Shown here one piece after another: positions 1 through 8,966 of a stretch of DNA of 64,000 bases. This stretch comes from Thermodesulfatator autotrophicus (GTDB lineage Bacteria > Desulfobacterota > Thermodesulfobacteria > Thermodesulfobacteriales > Thermodesulfatatoraceae). The stretch is from NCBI RefSeq assembly GCF_001642325.1, contig NZ_LSFI01000002.1, forward strand, positions 1 to 64,000. The letters run 5' to 3'. Position 1 is the stretch's first letter, and each line of letters begins with the position of its first letter. A model generated the notes under the pieces. It worked only from the letters and a program-made list of their open reading frames with translations, was not told where the DNA came from and did not search any database. Both the position numbers and the translations under genes were made by a program.

Positions 1-1732
1 TGTAGAAATTGATTACCTCTCGGCGGCTTATCATGCCTAAAAATCTTTTAGGGTCATCGTCTGCTACTACCGGCAATTGGTCAATATTTCTCAGGGTAAA
101 TTTCTTTAAAACGGTGTTAATATCTTCTGAAGGATGGGTAGTTATCACATCTTTTCGGGCAATGTCTTTAATCAAAAGGATATCTTTTAACTCTTCGTTA
201 AAAATAAATGGCCTGATATCATTTATAGAAAAAATTCCCACCAGATTGCCTTCTTTATCTACCACCGGGAAATAATGTTGCTCAGAGCGCCCAAAAAACT
301 CCAGAAATTGCCTAAAGGTCATATCTTCAGGAATAACGGCCCAAACTTTCTGGGGATTGAAAATATCCTTTACTTTAATGTCGGTAAGGATGTCGGTAAA
401 AAACTCACCCCGATGCGCAGGAGAATGAACCGGCGAGGGCACCTGTGATTCATAAAGACTTTTGTATGGCAAAAAGCGGGTAAGCCATGTTTGAATAAGA
501 TAAGCCAGCATCACCGAGAGGGCTGCTGCAGGCAGAAGCTGGAAACCACCAGTAATTTCCACCACAATCAAACTATTGGCAATGGGTGCTCTTGCCGCTG
601 CCCCAAAAACCGAAGCCATACCTACCACCACGTAAGCCGCTGGGTCCTGGCCAAAGAGGCTGGCTACAAAGCCCCCCAGCATGCCTCCCACGTAAAGACT
701 TGGGGCAAAATCTCCTCCCGAACCTCCTGAGCCTACGGTTAAAGAGAAAGCTACAGCTTTAGCCAAAGCCAAAAGAAGCATCAAGTCTCCTGAAAGCTCG
801 CCATTAATGGCCTTTTGAACCCAGCCGTAACCAATACCAATAATCTGCGGGAGGAAAAGGGCCAAAAGCCCTAGGAAAAGGCCTCCCAGAGCGGGTTTCA
901 AAAAAAACGGAAAAGGCATTTTTTCAAAAAAATTATGAATGGTGCCATAAACGTTGGGAAGCAAAGCAGCCATAAAACCACTAAAGAGACCCAGTACCGC
1001 AAAAAAGAAATATTCATGGCTATGGGTAATACCAATATTGGCTGGAAGACTAAAAAGTGGTTCCCAACCCATAAAAAAACCAGAAAAGGCGTAGGCCACC
1101 ACCGCTGCGATTAAACAATAAAGCAAGGCCCGCGATTCAAATTCAATCTGGCTATAAAGGACTTCAATGGCAAAAAAAGCACAGCCTATAGGCGAGCGGA
1201 AAATAGCTGAAAGCCCTGCCGCCATTCCTACCAGAAGAAGAAGGCGTCTTTCATGAGCCGGACGCTTAGTAAGATAAGCCCAGATAGCCCCTACCCCAGA
1301 ACCAATCTGGGCCGTAGGGCCTTCTCTTCCAGCAGCACCTCCTGAACCAAGGGTTACAGCCGAAGCAATCATCTTGACAAAAGGCACATGGGGCCTGACA
1401 TGCCCTTCTTTATAATGGAAGGCTTTGATAGCGGCGTCTGTGCCGTGACCTTTAGTTTCCGGGGCCAGTAAATACACAATTAAACCTGAAAGAAGGCCAC
1501 CCAAAGTGGTAACCACTGGGAGCAAAAGCAGGCCATAAGGCCCTATCCACTCTTCTAATGTACCACCCTCTAAAGGAAGGCCAGGGGGTTTATATTTAGC
1601 CAGGCGGTGTAAAAAAAACTCTTCAGAAATATCAACTAGATGAGCAAAAACATAAGCCGCAATGGCTCCTACGATTCCTAAAAAGAAAGCGTCAACTAAA
1701 AGCCATAAACGGCGTCTTTCCAATGGCTCCAC
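1..1732 (-). CDS. CLC-family chloride channel/transporter with C-terminal CBS pair (partial)
   Basis: This is a membrane anion channel or H+/Cl- exchanger of the CLC family, with a cytoplasmic CBS pair that probably senses nucleotides. At least 577 codons are present and the C-terminus lies beyond the left edge. Visible signatures are GREGPTAQIG, whose Glu is the CLC gating glutamate, and GGDFAPSLYVGG, the GxFxP-type filter motif. The first filter loop reads GHGTDA instead of the GSGIP of E. coli ClC, as in a known bacterial subgroup. Two CBS repeats follow the last membrane helix, with motifs such as HYFPVVDKEGNLVGIF and DQLPVVADD. The start is GTG at 1732; a TTG at 1723 preceded by AAGGTGGAG is an alternative. 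No operon partner is visible. Confidence 0.9.
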   Translation of the reverse strand, partial: MEPLERRRLWLLVDAFFLGIVGAIAAYVFAHLVDISEEFFLHRLAKYKPPGLPLEGGTLEEWIGPYGLLLLPVVTTLGGLLSGLIVYLLAPETKGHGTDAAIKAFHYKEGHVRPHVPFVKMIASAVTLGSGGAAGREGPTAQIGSGVGAIWAYLTKRPAHERRLLLLVGMAAGLSAIFRSPIGCAFFAIEVLYSQIEFESRALLYCLIAAVVAYAFSGFFMGWEPLFSLPANIGITHSHEYFFFAVLGLFSGFMAALLPNVYGTIHNFFEKMPFPFFLKPALGGLFLGLLALFLPQIIGIGYGWVQKAINGELSGDLMLLLALAKAVAFSLTVGSGGSGGDFAPSLYVGGMLGGFVASLFGQDPAAYVVVGMASVFGAAARAPIANSLIVVEITGGFQLLPAAALSVMLAYLIQTWLTRFLPYKSLYESQVPSPVHSPAHRGEFFTDILTDIKVKDIFNPQKVWAVIPEDMTFRQFLEFFGRSEQHYFPVVDKEGNLVGIFSINDIRPFIFNEELKDILLIKDIARKDVITTHPSEDINTVLKKFTLRNIDQLPVVADDDPKRFLGMISRREVINFY

Positions 1733-1812
1733 CTTGCCCTAAAAAGCTATACTTTGCTTATATAACGAAAATTCATTAATTCAAGAAGTATTTTTAATAT
1801 CGATTTTTATTA

Positions 1813-2062
1813 CAGGACATCAAGCGAGGCGACGTAGTCGCCGTGACGATCCCTGATCCCTTTACTGCGAAACAGGAATGGCTTCGCCACTTTATAGTTT
1901 GCAATGACTCCTCTCCCTGTCACTGCGAGGAGCGCGTAAGCGCGACGAAGCAGTCTCATAAAAAATTACTCCACTCGTAAAAACCATACAAGGACGAACC
2001 ATTTTGTCACCGCGAGAAACGTCTATCGTCATGCGAGGAGCCAAAGGCAACGAAGCACTCTC
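1813..2062. repeat. Dispersed palindromic repeat, copy 1
   Basis: This fills most of the 386-bp gap between the CLC and PEP carboxylase genes. It contains three modules seen elsewhere in the window. The first is the palindrome GGCGACGTAGTCGCC. The second is a GCCACTTT-based hairpin module (degenerate here). The third is CACTGCGAGGAGCGCG followed by its near-complement and GACGAAGCAGTC. A degenerate second copy of the last module follows at about 2010-2062. Short open frames here are products of the repeat, not genes. Confidence 0.75.
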
Positions 2063-2118
2063 AGGGACAAAAAGATTGTTGACAAACAAAAAGATGTTAT
2101 CTGTCTGGGACCCAACAT

Positions 2119-5100
2119 TTAACCAAAAGAGCCGATTATATGAGTTACTCCACCTGTAATCCTTTTAACCAGCCGGTAAAGACTTTCCAGAGGAATAAAA
2201 ATATTTTGATGTTCTTGAAAATATCCCAGGTACCGTTCGCTTTGATAAGTTGCTTTTTCTCCAAAATCTTCGGCTTCGGTGGAATACTCAAGGAGAGGAA
2301 AAATTTCTTTTAAAACTTTGACTGCCTCTTCCACTTCTAAACAAAGTATGCGCTCAATAACTTCTTCTCTGGTAGTCCCTCTTTGGGGGCTAAAATCAGG
2401 AATTTGAACAGCCAGAGTAAAAATATGGTAAATAATTGCCAACCTTATGGCGTGAAGAATTTCAAGGTAATCTCTAACTCTTTTGTCCATCCAGAGGCCA
2501 TCTCTATCGTACAACACACCGGGAATGTTATCTCTAATGCTATAAATTACCTGTAGAATCTCGGTAAAAAGCAAAAGATCCAGGCCCAAAAAGCGGCCGA
2601 TTCTTGAAAATTTTGTAAAATAGTCCTTGGCTTCAAGAGAATTAGCCACCTGACGCAATTCTTCAGCGTGAAGAGAGTTATCAGCCTTGGCAGATAACAT
2701 GAGCCAAAAACCAGGGTCTAACACGTTAATGTAGCCCAAAAACGCGTAAAAATCAGAAAAAGAAAGGGCATATTCAGCCATAGAAATAATGAGCTTAAAC
2801 CTGGGGGAATTTTTCTGAAGCTGTAAAAATATTTCAGGATTTTTCTTAATAGCCTGGCCAATTCCTCCCATGGGAATAGCCAGAAGGCCAAGTTGGTGCA
2901 AAACGGCGTTGTGGGGGATGGCCCTTATTTCAGCAGCAGTCAAAAGGGATTTCTCTATTTCAAACTGGCGCTTAATGGGCCTTGAGCCTGTGGGAAATAG
3001 AAAATTGCGTCCATAATCGTTCAAAAGAAGGGCATAATCCGGGTCCTGCATTAACTGTTCATTAAACTGCTGAATGGTGGTAAAAAATTCAAATATATAA
3101 TCCCATTCCTGGTAAAAGGGGTCATTGTCTGGTTCTTTTAAAGATTTTTCAATAAACTCAAATATCCGGGCCAAAACTCCTAAGGCAAGATACGGATTTA
3201 AAAAATAAACGTAACCATCACCGCCTTGAAAAGAAACTTCCTCTTTTAAATCTATTCCAACCTGGGTTAACTCTTTCCGGCTGCGAGGAGACATTAAATA
3301 ATTCAAGCGGGCTTCAAAGCTTGCCGGGTGAGCTCCTCTTCCAATAGATTCTCCGTGAGTATTGAAAATAACCAGTTCTATATCATTTAACTTGTGTTTA
3401 TTTAAAAGTTTGGCCAGTCGTCGGCGAAAGTTTTCAATAATAAAACCAGCTGCTGTTTGCCCTAAATGCCGCCCGGCATCGGAAAAACCAGTTTGAATAC
3501 AGAAACGCCCCCGAAGTAAGACATAGTTGCGAAAATAATAATTGCTGAACATTTCATCAACAATACGTGCTCCTCTGATTAGCGCCCGTGGGGTTTCAAG
3601 AAGGGGTGAAATATCAACTATTTCTTCCACGTTGAAAAGCTTGGCAAAATAAAGAGCAGCAATAGATGTAAAACTGCTCTCAGTTTCAGCAATAAGGAAT
3701 CTAATTGGCGTTTCAGAATCAATATATTTAGCCATCTGGGTTACCAACATAAAAAGGCGCTTAGCTGTAGTACGCTCAGCAAGGAGTGACCCAAAGTTTA
3801 TAGTAACCGGAGAAACTTCTGCCAGGAGATTATCAAGGGTCTTGAGATAAGTTTTCTTAGCACTTGGATCTTCGGGGTCTGTCTCAAGACCTATAAGGGT
3901 ACGAATAGCATTATGAATTTGTTTGGAGTTCAGACGCACGTGAATATGTGAGCCACCAAGCCCAAAATTATCTATCTCCGCCCGCAAAAGGCAAAGTCTA
4001 TGGAGAATTTCTGGATAATCCTGAGCCCGGCCTATAGCCTCATCAACCCAGCTAATAAGAAGACTTGGCCTGGTGAGACGGCGTGATAAACCTTTGTACA
4101 TTTTTTGAGATATACGGCGTAAGTCATCAAGGCTTTCTAAACTATTTTCAGATAACTTACGAAAAACTTCTATTTCTTCGTCTATGCCCTCAAGGTTTTC
4201 CGTAACAACTTTTAAGGCCTGGGCCAATCCCTCTCGTAAAGCCTCATTGTTACCAGAAATCGGACATAAATCTAAAAGGGCCTGAAGCTGGTCCTGGTAG
4301 CGCTTAAGAGAAAGTTTCCTTTCCTCAAGGCGAAAGGTAAAAGAACGGGCCCAGTCAATATCGCGCCGTCCGTCAAGGTCATATCCCACCCATGAGGCTA
4401 CTGTTATCAAGCGGGGCCTAATCTCCCACCATTTTTCGGGAAAATGCTCTTTGGCCACTTTATATACCAGGTCATAAAGTCGTAATATTGCTTTCTTCAA
4501 ATTAGAAATAGCCTCTAAAGCCAGGGAGTGTTCTTTTTCAAGGGTAATATCTGGTTCAGGAAGATGTTCAACGTGTAAGGCCTTTAAAAGGAGTTGTTTT
4601 ATCTGCTCTTTGTTTAAAGGAACACCAGCTAAGTTTCGGCCGCTGGCAAGGTCCGACAGGGCTCTTAACAAGTCAAAGCGCAGGGCAAAAGTGGGATGGC
4701 CTGTAATAACTATACCCAAAAATTCCCGGGCTACCTGGACTGCAAAAGTCTCCCAGTCTTTTTCTTTAAGGCCAGGGAGATTTTCAATAAATTTTTCAAT
4801 AACTTCCAGGTTTTTAAGTGGTTCTGTTTCGCTTACGTACTGACCAATACGTTCAGCTCGCACTACATAGGCCTTGGTATCAAGAAATTGAATTAACTGT
4901 TCCAAAGCAGAAAAAGTTATCTCACCCTTTTCTAAACGCTGGGTAAGATGAATGGCCAAAAGTAAAATGGGGTTAGCAAATGGGTTTTCATCAGTTACCG
5001 AACGGAAATGCCTGAGATGAATTTTAAGGTCTTCATAAAGACCTAGGATATCGGTTTCTCTATCAACAGGTTTAAATAATAATGAATCTGAGGGGAAAAG

Positions 5101-5145
5101 GCCTCTGCCTTCGGTTACAAGGTTTTGAAAAATATCTCGGAGCAT
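2119..5145 (-). CDS. ppc: Divergent phosphoenolpyruvate carboxylase
   Basis: This is predicted to carboxylate PEP to oxaloacetate in the cytoplasm (anaplerosis). The 1008-residue protein follows the bacterial PEPC motif order: TGHPT (148-152, for TAHPT), SWVGYDLDGRRD (251-262), an Arg at 404 in the substrate-Arg region, SPLLET (513-518, metal Glu), GFSDAGRH (553-560, metal Asp), HGESIGRG (597-604), then GSRPIKR and EIRAIP further on. Two features are odd. The HGRGG catalytic loop is shortened, so its first Arg is missing while the GRG Arg remains. The C-terminus ends HIIGSFG rather than the usual NTG. It is about 100 residues longer than E. coli PEPC. The family assignment is firm; activity is inferred. 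No good Shine-Dalgarno was seen. It is divergent from the CCA-adding gene, 52 bp away. Confidence 0.85.
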   Translation of the reverse strand: MLRDIFQNLVTEGRGLFPSDSLLFKPVDRETDILGLYEDLKIHLRHFRSVTDENPFANPILLLAIHLTQRLEKGEITFSALEQLIQFLDTKAYVVRAERIGQYVSETEPLKNLEVIEKFIENLPGLKEKDWETFAVQVAREFLGIVITGHPTFALRFDLLRALSDLASGRNLAGVPLNKEQIKQLLLKALHVEHLPEPDITLEKEHSLALEAISNLKKAILRLYDLVYKVAKEHFPEKWWEIRPRLITVASWVGYDLDGRRDIDWARSFTFRLEERKLSLKRYQDQLQALLDLCPISGNNEALREGLAQALKVVTENLEGIDEEIEVFRKLSENSLESLDDLRRISQKMYKGLSRRLTRPSLLISWVDEAIGRAQDYPEILHRLCLLRAEIDNFGLGGSHIHVRLNSKQIHNAIRTLIGLETDPEDPSAKKTYLKTLDNLLAEVSPVTINFGSLLAERTTAKRLFMLVTQMAKYIDSETPIRFLIAETESSFTSIAALYFAKLFNVEEIVDISPLLETPRALIRGARIVDEMFSNYYFRNYVLLRGRFCIQTGFSDAGRHLGQTAAGFIIENFRRRLAKLLNKHKLNDIELVIFNTHGESIGRGAHPASFEARLNYLMSPRSRKELTQVGIDLKEEVSFQGGDGYVYFLNPYLALGVLARIFEFIEKSLKEPDNDPFYQEWDYIFEFFTTIQQFNEQLMQDPDYALLLNDYGRNFLFPTGSRPIKRQFEIEKSLLTAAEIRAIPHNAVLHQLGLLAIPMGGIGQAIKKNPEIFLQLQKNSPRFKLIISMAEYALSFSDFYAFLGYINVLDPGFWLMLSAKADNSLHAEELRQVANSLEAKDYFTKFSRIGRFLGLDLLLFTEILQVIYSIRDNIPGVLYDRDGLWMDKRVRDYLEILHAIRLAIIYHIFTLAVQIPDFSPQRGTTREEVIERILCLEVEEAVKVLKEIFPLLEYSTEAEDFGEKATYQSERYLGYFQEHQNIFIPLESLYRLVKRITGGVTHIIGSFG

Positions 5146-5197
5146 GTTTTTTTTTATATTAAAAACCTAAAAAAGAAAAATCAATACCGGAAATAAT

Positions 5198-6634
5198 ATG
5201 AATTTTATTCCATCGCAGCTAATAGATGTTCTCAAAGATTTGATTGACCAAGAAATATACGTTACTGGAGGTCCGATAAGAGATACTTTTTTAAAAAGGC
5301 CTTTTAAAGACATTGATTTAACCTTACCCCAAGGGGCCAAAGAGCTGGCCCAGAAGGTAGCCCAAAAACACCATGGACATTGTGTTCCCTTAGATGAAAA
5401 AGAAGGTGTTTTTCGGGTAGTAATAGAAAACTATTTTCTGGATTTTTCAAACTTTCGCCAAAAAAGCCGCTCTATTGAAAAAGATTTAAGCCTAAGAGAT
5501 TTCACCATAAACGCCATGGCCGTTACGCTGGAAGAGTTTCTCCATGAATCTCCTTCAGCCTGGAACTTAATAGACCCTTTTGAAGGCCAGAAAGATTTAT
5601 CCCGACGATTACTAAAAGCCCTAGGACGCACAAATTTCATAGATGACCCTCTTCGCATGCTAAGAGGCTACCGCCTGGCAGCTGAACTTGACTTTGCTCT
5701 GGAAGCCCAAACCAGAAAATGGATAAAAGAACTACATAAGCATTTAGGCCACGTGGCCAGAGAAAGGATAGCCACTGAACTGGAACTTCTTTTTTCTCAT
5801 ACGGCAGGCAAGGTCATTGCTCTTATGGCTGAGGATGAACTTTTGTTTGAGATTTTTCCTGAATTAAAAGCAGCCAGAAATGTAACCCAACCATCTTTTC
5901 ACCATTTAGACGTATTTGGTCATCTTTTGTTAGCTTTAGAAATGTCTGATCTGGTAATAGAGGCTCCGGAAAAATATTTTGGTGATCTGGAAGCCAATAA
6001 TCCTTTTACCTCAATTAAAGATAGTCCTCGTAAAAAGACAGCTATTCGTTTAGCTGCCCTTTTTCACGATATCGGGAAGCCTCATACTTTCGCTATAAGG
6101 CATCGCATAACTTTCTACGAGCATGACCGCGTTGGTGCCGAAATTTTCTTAAAGATTGGGGAGCGTTTAAGATTTCCCAAAAAATTCACTAAAGAAGTAG
6201 CTCTTTTAATAAGGCATCACATGCGCCCTTTTCACCTTTTACATGAGTTTAAAGTCAACCGATTAAGCCGCCGCGCCATACGCCGGCTAATAAAAGATGT
6301 TCCAGACTATCCTTCTCTTTTCATGGTAGCCATGGCTGATAGCCTGGCTTCAGCCGGGCCAGACAAAGAGCCCGGCCTTGAAATAGAACTGGCTAATCTT
6401 TTTTGGGAGATTCATCATTTTAACCAGGAAGTACTTATAAATCAGGAAAAAGAGAGATTGGTAACAGGTCAGGATCTGATAGATTTATTTGGGCTTGAGC
6501 CTGGCCCTATTTTCCGCGAACTCCTTGAAGCCGTAGAAGAGGCCCGCAGTGAAGGCAAAATAAAGACCCGCGAAGAAGCCCTTTCATTTTTGGGAATACT
6601 TATCCAGGAAAAGTTCAGGGAAAATTTCAAATAA
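5198..6634 (+). CDS. cca: CCA-adding / poly(A) polymerase family nucleotidyltransferase with HD domain
   Basis: This is probably a tRNA nucleotidyltransferase that adds or repairs the 3' CCA of tRNA. The class II polymerase-beta signature is clear: GG at 24-25, R28, and the metal pair D38/D40. The LRDFTINAMA motif follows at about residue 100, then an RNA-binding region with RMLRGYRLAAEL. A C-terminal HD phosphohydrolase domain has LFHDIGKP near 285 and RHHMRPFH near 345. Length (478 aa) and domain order fit HD-containing CCA enzymes. A poly(A) polymerase role cannot be excluded by sequence alone. The window's tRNA-Thr gene lacks an encoded CCA, so an enzyme of this type is required. Confidence 0.88.
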   Translation: MNFIPSQLIDVLKDLIDQEIYVTGGPIRDTFLKRPFKDIDLTLPQGAKELAQKVAQKHHGHCVPLDEKEGVFRVVIENYFLDFSNFRQKSRSIEKDLSLRDFTINAMAVTLEEFLHESPSAWNLIDPFEGQKDLSRRLLKALGRTNFIDDPLRMLRGYRLAAELDFALEAQTRKWIKELHKHLGHVARERIATELELLFSHTAGKVIALMAEDELLFEIFPELKAARNVTQPSFHHLDVFGHLLLALEMSDLVIEAPEKYFGDLEANNPFTSIKDSPRKKTAIRLAALFHDIGKPHTFAIRHRITFYEHDRVGAEIFLKIGERLRFPKKFTKEVALLIRHHMRPFHLLHEFKVNRLSRRAIRRLIKDVPDYPSLFMVAMADSLASAGPDKEPGLEIELANLFWEIHHFNQEVLINQEKERLVTGQDLIDLFGLEPGPIFRELLEAVEEARSEGKIKTREEALSFLGILIQEKFRENFK

Positions 6635-6640
6635 ACGTGG

Positions 6641-6820
6641 TTATTAATGAGAGCCTCTGTTACATTACAGAACGTCATCGCGAGGCGACGTAGTCGCCGT
6701 GGCGATCTCTGATCCCTTCGCTACTGCTCGGGATAAAGATTACTTCGCTCCGCTCGCCATGACAAAGAAGGGGTCCCTAATGACTGCTCCAAAAATTGTT
6801 ATATGTTTTGTGCTCCCATT
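6641..6820. repeat. Dispersed MITE-like repeat with inverted ends, copy 2
   Basis: This starts TTATTAATGAGAGC and ends with a degenerate complement, TGCTCCCATT. Inside are GGCGACGTAGTCGCC, a GATCCCTTCGCTACTGCTCGG stretch and a CGCTCCGCTCGCCATGACA stretch. It is the same element as at 28041-28201 and 62198-62354, in the opposite orientation. It lies in the 388-bp gap upstream of cheX and codes for nothing recognisable. Confidence 0.75.
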
Positions 6821-6837
6821 CCTGTGAAAATGGTCTT

Positions 6838-6912
6838 AAGGGGACAGGCCAGGGGGCCTCACCCCGCCAAGCTTTTCATGCCTTCGTTGTGCCCCGCAGG
6901 GGCATGGCGGTG
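6838..6912. other. GC-rich structured island
   Basis: This is a compact GC-rich stretch between a repeat and an AT-rich leader. It can form two hairpins. In the first, GGGG (6840-6843) pairs with CCCC (6862-6865), and the inner arms AGGCC/GGCCT sit at 6846-6850 and 6855-6859. In the second, CCGCCA (6864-6869) pairs with TGGCGG (6905-6910), enclosing a GCCCC/GGGGC hairpin (6891-6903). The two share bases at 6864-6865, so they may be alternatives. It could be a structured RNA, part of the cheX 5' leader, or the end of a decayed element. No known RNA family is recognised. Confidence 0.4.
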
Positions 6913-7022
6913 GTTAATAAAATTTGTAAGTCTATTTATAGACACTAACAGAATCCCAAACAAGAATCCTTAAAGTTTTTTATTTTTTATCACGAAATAA
7001 AAGAAAAAACTCGGGAGGGTGA

Positions 7023-7493
7023 ATGTCTAAGTCACCAATTGTGGAAGCTATTGAAGCGTCGGTTATTGAAGTTTTAAGCACCTATACCGGTCAATCTCCC
7101 TCTCCAGAAAAAACTTTTATCAGGCACGAGAGGGAATCCCTGGGGGATGTATCGGCAATTTTAGGGCTCACGGGCAAGGGCTTCACCGGCACTTTTGTGG
7201 TCACCTTTGAAAAAAATTCTCTTTTTGGTGTAGTAGAGAGCCTATTTGGACATAGGCCCGAAGAAATTAATGATGAAGTAAGAGATGCAGCCGGAGAAAT
7301 GGCCAATATGATTTGTGGGGCCTTTCGTCGCCGTTTTGAACAAAACGGTATAAGCCTTCAGAGTTCAACTCCGGCCATTGTTTCTGGGGAGAACCATACC
7401 CTTGAAATACTTTGCAAGTCTCAAAGGTTGGTAATGCCTTTTTCTTTTAATGGTTCAAAAATTTTTATAGAATTTTGCCTGGATAAAAAGTAG
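7023..7493 (+). CDS. cheX: CheX-like chemotaxis phosphatase
   Basis: This is predicted to dephosphorylate CheY-P in chemotaxis or related signalling. It is a single 156-residue CheX/CheC-type domain. The catalytic E-x2-N pair is visible as E92/N95 in GEMANMI, followed by the usual hydrophobic helix and a C-terminal beta segment. The CheX/CheC/FliY superfamily works as a homodimer or with a partner. The start is supported by GGGAGGGTG just upstream of ATG. The gene is alone, far from the flagellar cluster whose operon holds a CheY (40439-40816), its plausible partner. It is convergent with the FBP aldolase/phosphatase gene. Confidence 0.85.
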   Translation: MSKSPIVEAIEASVIEVLSTYTGQSPSPEKTFIRHERESLGDVSAILGLTGKGFTGTFVVTFEKNSLFGVVESLFGHRPEEINDEVRDAAGEMANMICGAFRRRFEQNGISLQSSTPAIVSGENHTLEILCKSQRLVMPFSFNGSKIFIEFCLDKK

Positions 7494-7515
7494 GGGAGGC
7501 ATAGCTCCCCTACTT
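7486..7515 (-). terminator. Rho-independent terminator between cheX and fbp
   Basis: An 11-bp perfect stem (7488-7498 with 7505-7515, 6-nt loop) is followed on the minus strand by TTTTTA. It ends the fbp transcript and overlaps the cheX stop codon. On the plus strand the U-run is poor, so it serves mainly the minus-strand gene. Confidence 0.85.
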
Positions 7516-7517
7516 GA

Positions 7518-8663
7518 TTACTCGTGGATTTCTCCTTCACCAGAACCAGGGGCTTTGGCCTCGGGTTCGCCAATATCAACAAAGCGGTCCTTAAGCTTTT
7601 CAAGCACTTTAGGAAGGGTGGTATATTCCATCTCTTCTGGTGGCAAGCGGTGAGGCTCAAAAATACCCTGCCGACGCAATTGATTGGCCAGTAATGCACA
7701 ACGATTACGCGCGTCATCAAAAGCAGGGTCGTCAAAGAGGTCATTGGGACCTACAAGCTTTCCTTCACAGAGTTGATAACCAGCAGCAATCACCCGAGGA
7801 GGACCATCAAAACGGGTGGGTTTGGCCTCTTTAAAAGAAACGGGCATAAGCGGCCCGGTGTGAGAACCACGCATCCAGCCTTCCACCAGCCAGGGACGAG
7901 CGAAAGGCTCAAGGGCTTCACCCACCGCCGGAAAACCACTCTGACAACGGACAATAAGGACAGGGTCATCCTTTCCAACATAGCGGCCAGCCATAAGGGA
8001 AAGCTTCTGGGTAGAAGCTACCGCTGCAATTTCCCCGTCACGATTGCGATAAACTGCTCTTACTACATAGCGGCTGGTAGCACCAATGAATACCAGAAGA
8101 TCGTAAAGCTCGCGAGGGGTTTCTAACTTTACAGCCTTACCAGAGTAAACATCCATAACTTCAAAGGTAAAACCATCGTGCATGGAAGGGTCGATTACCA
8201 GGCCAGCAGTGTTCATAGGGTCAGCAAACATCTCGTAAAGAGCCAGGTTCCAGGCGCTGGGAGAGGTTTTATCAGCAAAATAGACGATAAAAGGCTCACT
8301 TTTGCGTTCTTCTATTTCCATTTCAGCCACTCCCGGGCCCATGCCCTTTACGTTTCCCGAAAAGGCATCAGCCAGAAGATCCTGCCCTGCGCCGTAAAGC
8401 TTAAGCTTTTTGGCCACTTCAGTACCTGCTACAAAGGCGTCCCAGGCTAATTTATGAATTTCTTCATTATCTTTGCCTTTAGTGTGGGTCATAACAATAG
8501 CGATGTCATCACCACAGGTGATAACTGAGGCGTCAAGCAAAATGCCCTTTTCTACCCCGGCCTTGGCATATTCTTCAACCTTAGCCACCACTTCAGGATG
8601 CGTAGAAGAATGCCCTACATAACCGCCAATGTCCGCTTTAATAACGGAAATTGTAACTTTCAT
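7518..8663 (-). CDS. Bifunctional fructose-1,6-bisphosphate aldolase/phosphatase
   Basis: This gluconeogenic enzyme of archaea and deep-branching bacteria joins DHAP and glyceraldehyde-3-phosphate and then dephosphorylates the FBP, which drives carbon flow toward hexose. The 381-residue protein opens with MKVTISVIKADIGGYVGHSS, the family's N-terminal signature (D11 and H18 are metal-site residues in homologues). FADKTSPSAWN and RCQSGFPAVGE follow later. The start at 8663 is chosen because AAGGAGGTC lies 5 nt upstream; an in-frame start at 8726 would place that site inside the coding region. It is monocistronic, downstream of tRNA-Leu. Together with PEP carboxylase and apgM in this window it suggests an autotrophic or gluconeogenic lifestyle. 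Confidence 0.93.
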   Translation of the reverse strand: MKVTISVIKADIGGYVGHSSTHPEVVAKVEEYAKAGVEKGILLDASVITCGDDIAIVMTHTKGKDNEEIHKLAWDAFVAGTEVAKKLKLYGAGQDLLADAFSGNVKGMGPGVAEMEIEERKSEPFIVYFADKTSPSAWNLALYEMFADPMNTAGLVIDPSMHDGFTFEVMDVYSGKAVKLETPRELYDLLVFIGATSRYVVRAVYRNRDGEIAAVASTQKLSLMAGRYVGKDDPVLIVRCQSGFPAVGEALEPFARPWLVEGWMRGSHTGPLMPVSFKEAKPTRFDGPPRVIAAGYQLCEGKLVGPNDLFDDPAFDDARNRCALLANQLRRQGIFEPHRLPPEEMEYTTLPKVLEKLKDRFVDIGEPEAKAPGSGEGEIHE

Positions 8664-8774
8664 AAAAAGACCTCCTTTTTTTAGGTTGGTTTTTATTCGG
8701 AGAAGAACCCCTTTATTTAATACCAACTTTTAGGAAAAATTAGAAGGAAAATTTTTAGAAAATAGGATGAAAGA

Positions 8775-8862
8775 TGGTGCCGAGGGCGGGAGTCGAACCC
8801 GCACGGGCGCAAGGCCCAGTGGATTTTGAGTCCACCGCGTCTGCCAGTTCCGCCACCTCGGC
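8775..8862 (-). tRNA. tRNA-Leu (anticodon CAA)
   Basis: This is a class II tRNA with a long variable arm. The acceptor stem GCCGAGG/CCTCGGC is perfect. The anticodon stem GTGGA/TCCAC encloses CTCAAAA, giving anticodon CAA. GGTTCGACTCC forms the T arm. Discriminator A is followed by a genomically encoded CCA (8775-8777). Confidence 0.95.
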
Positions 8863-8921
8863 GTTTTGTTAATCACATAACATAAAGACTTTTAGCCTGC
8901 AAGCTTGGAAGGATAACAGCA

Positions 8922-8950
8922 GGCGAGGGCTTTAATGCTCAGCCCTCGCC
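8922..8950 (-). terminator. Hairpin downstream of the minus-strand prepilin gene
   Basis: A perfect 10-bp GC-rich stem (GGCGAGGGCT with AGCCCTCGCC, 9-nt loop) begins 16 nt after the stop codon of the prepilin gene. There is no clear U-run on either strand, so it may stabilise the mRNA 3' end or terminate weakly. Confidence 0.55.
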
Positions 8951-8966
8951 CTATTATAGGTTGAAA

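Noticed and set aside
1813-2062. CRISPR-like repeat cluster
   Set aside because: Repeats are palindromic, irregularly spaced and mosaic, with no uniform spacers or cas genes.
1892-2089. 65-codon open frame on the minus strand
   Set aside because: It lies within the palindromic repeat and resembles frames seen in other copies; no domain or start signal.
2119-5145. Pseudogene status for the PEP carboxylase because of altered motifs
   Set aside because: The frame is intact over 1008 codons and the metal ligands, catalytic His and phosphate-binding Arg motifs are kept.
6970-7000. Possible sigma-28 promoter (TAAA ... CACGAAAT) ahead of cheX
   Set aside because: Only about half of the -10 consensus GCCGATAA is matched, so it is not distinguishable from AT-rich background.
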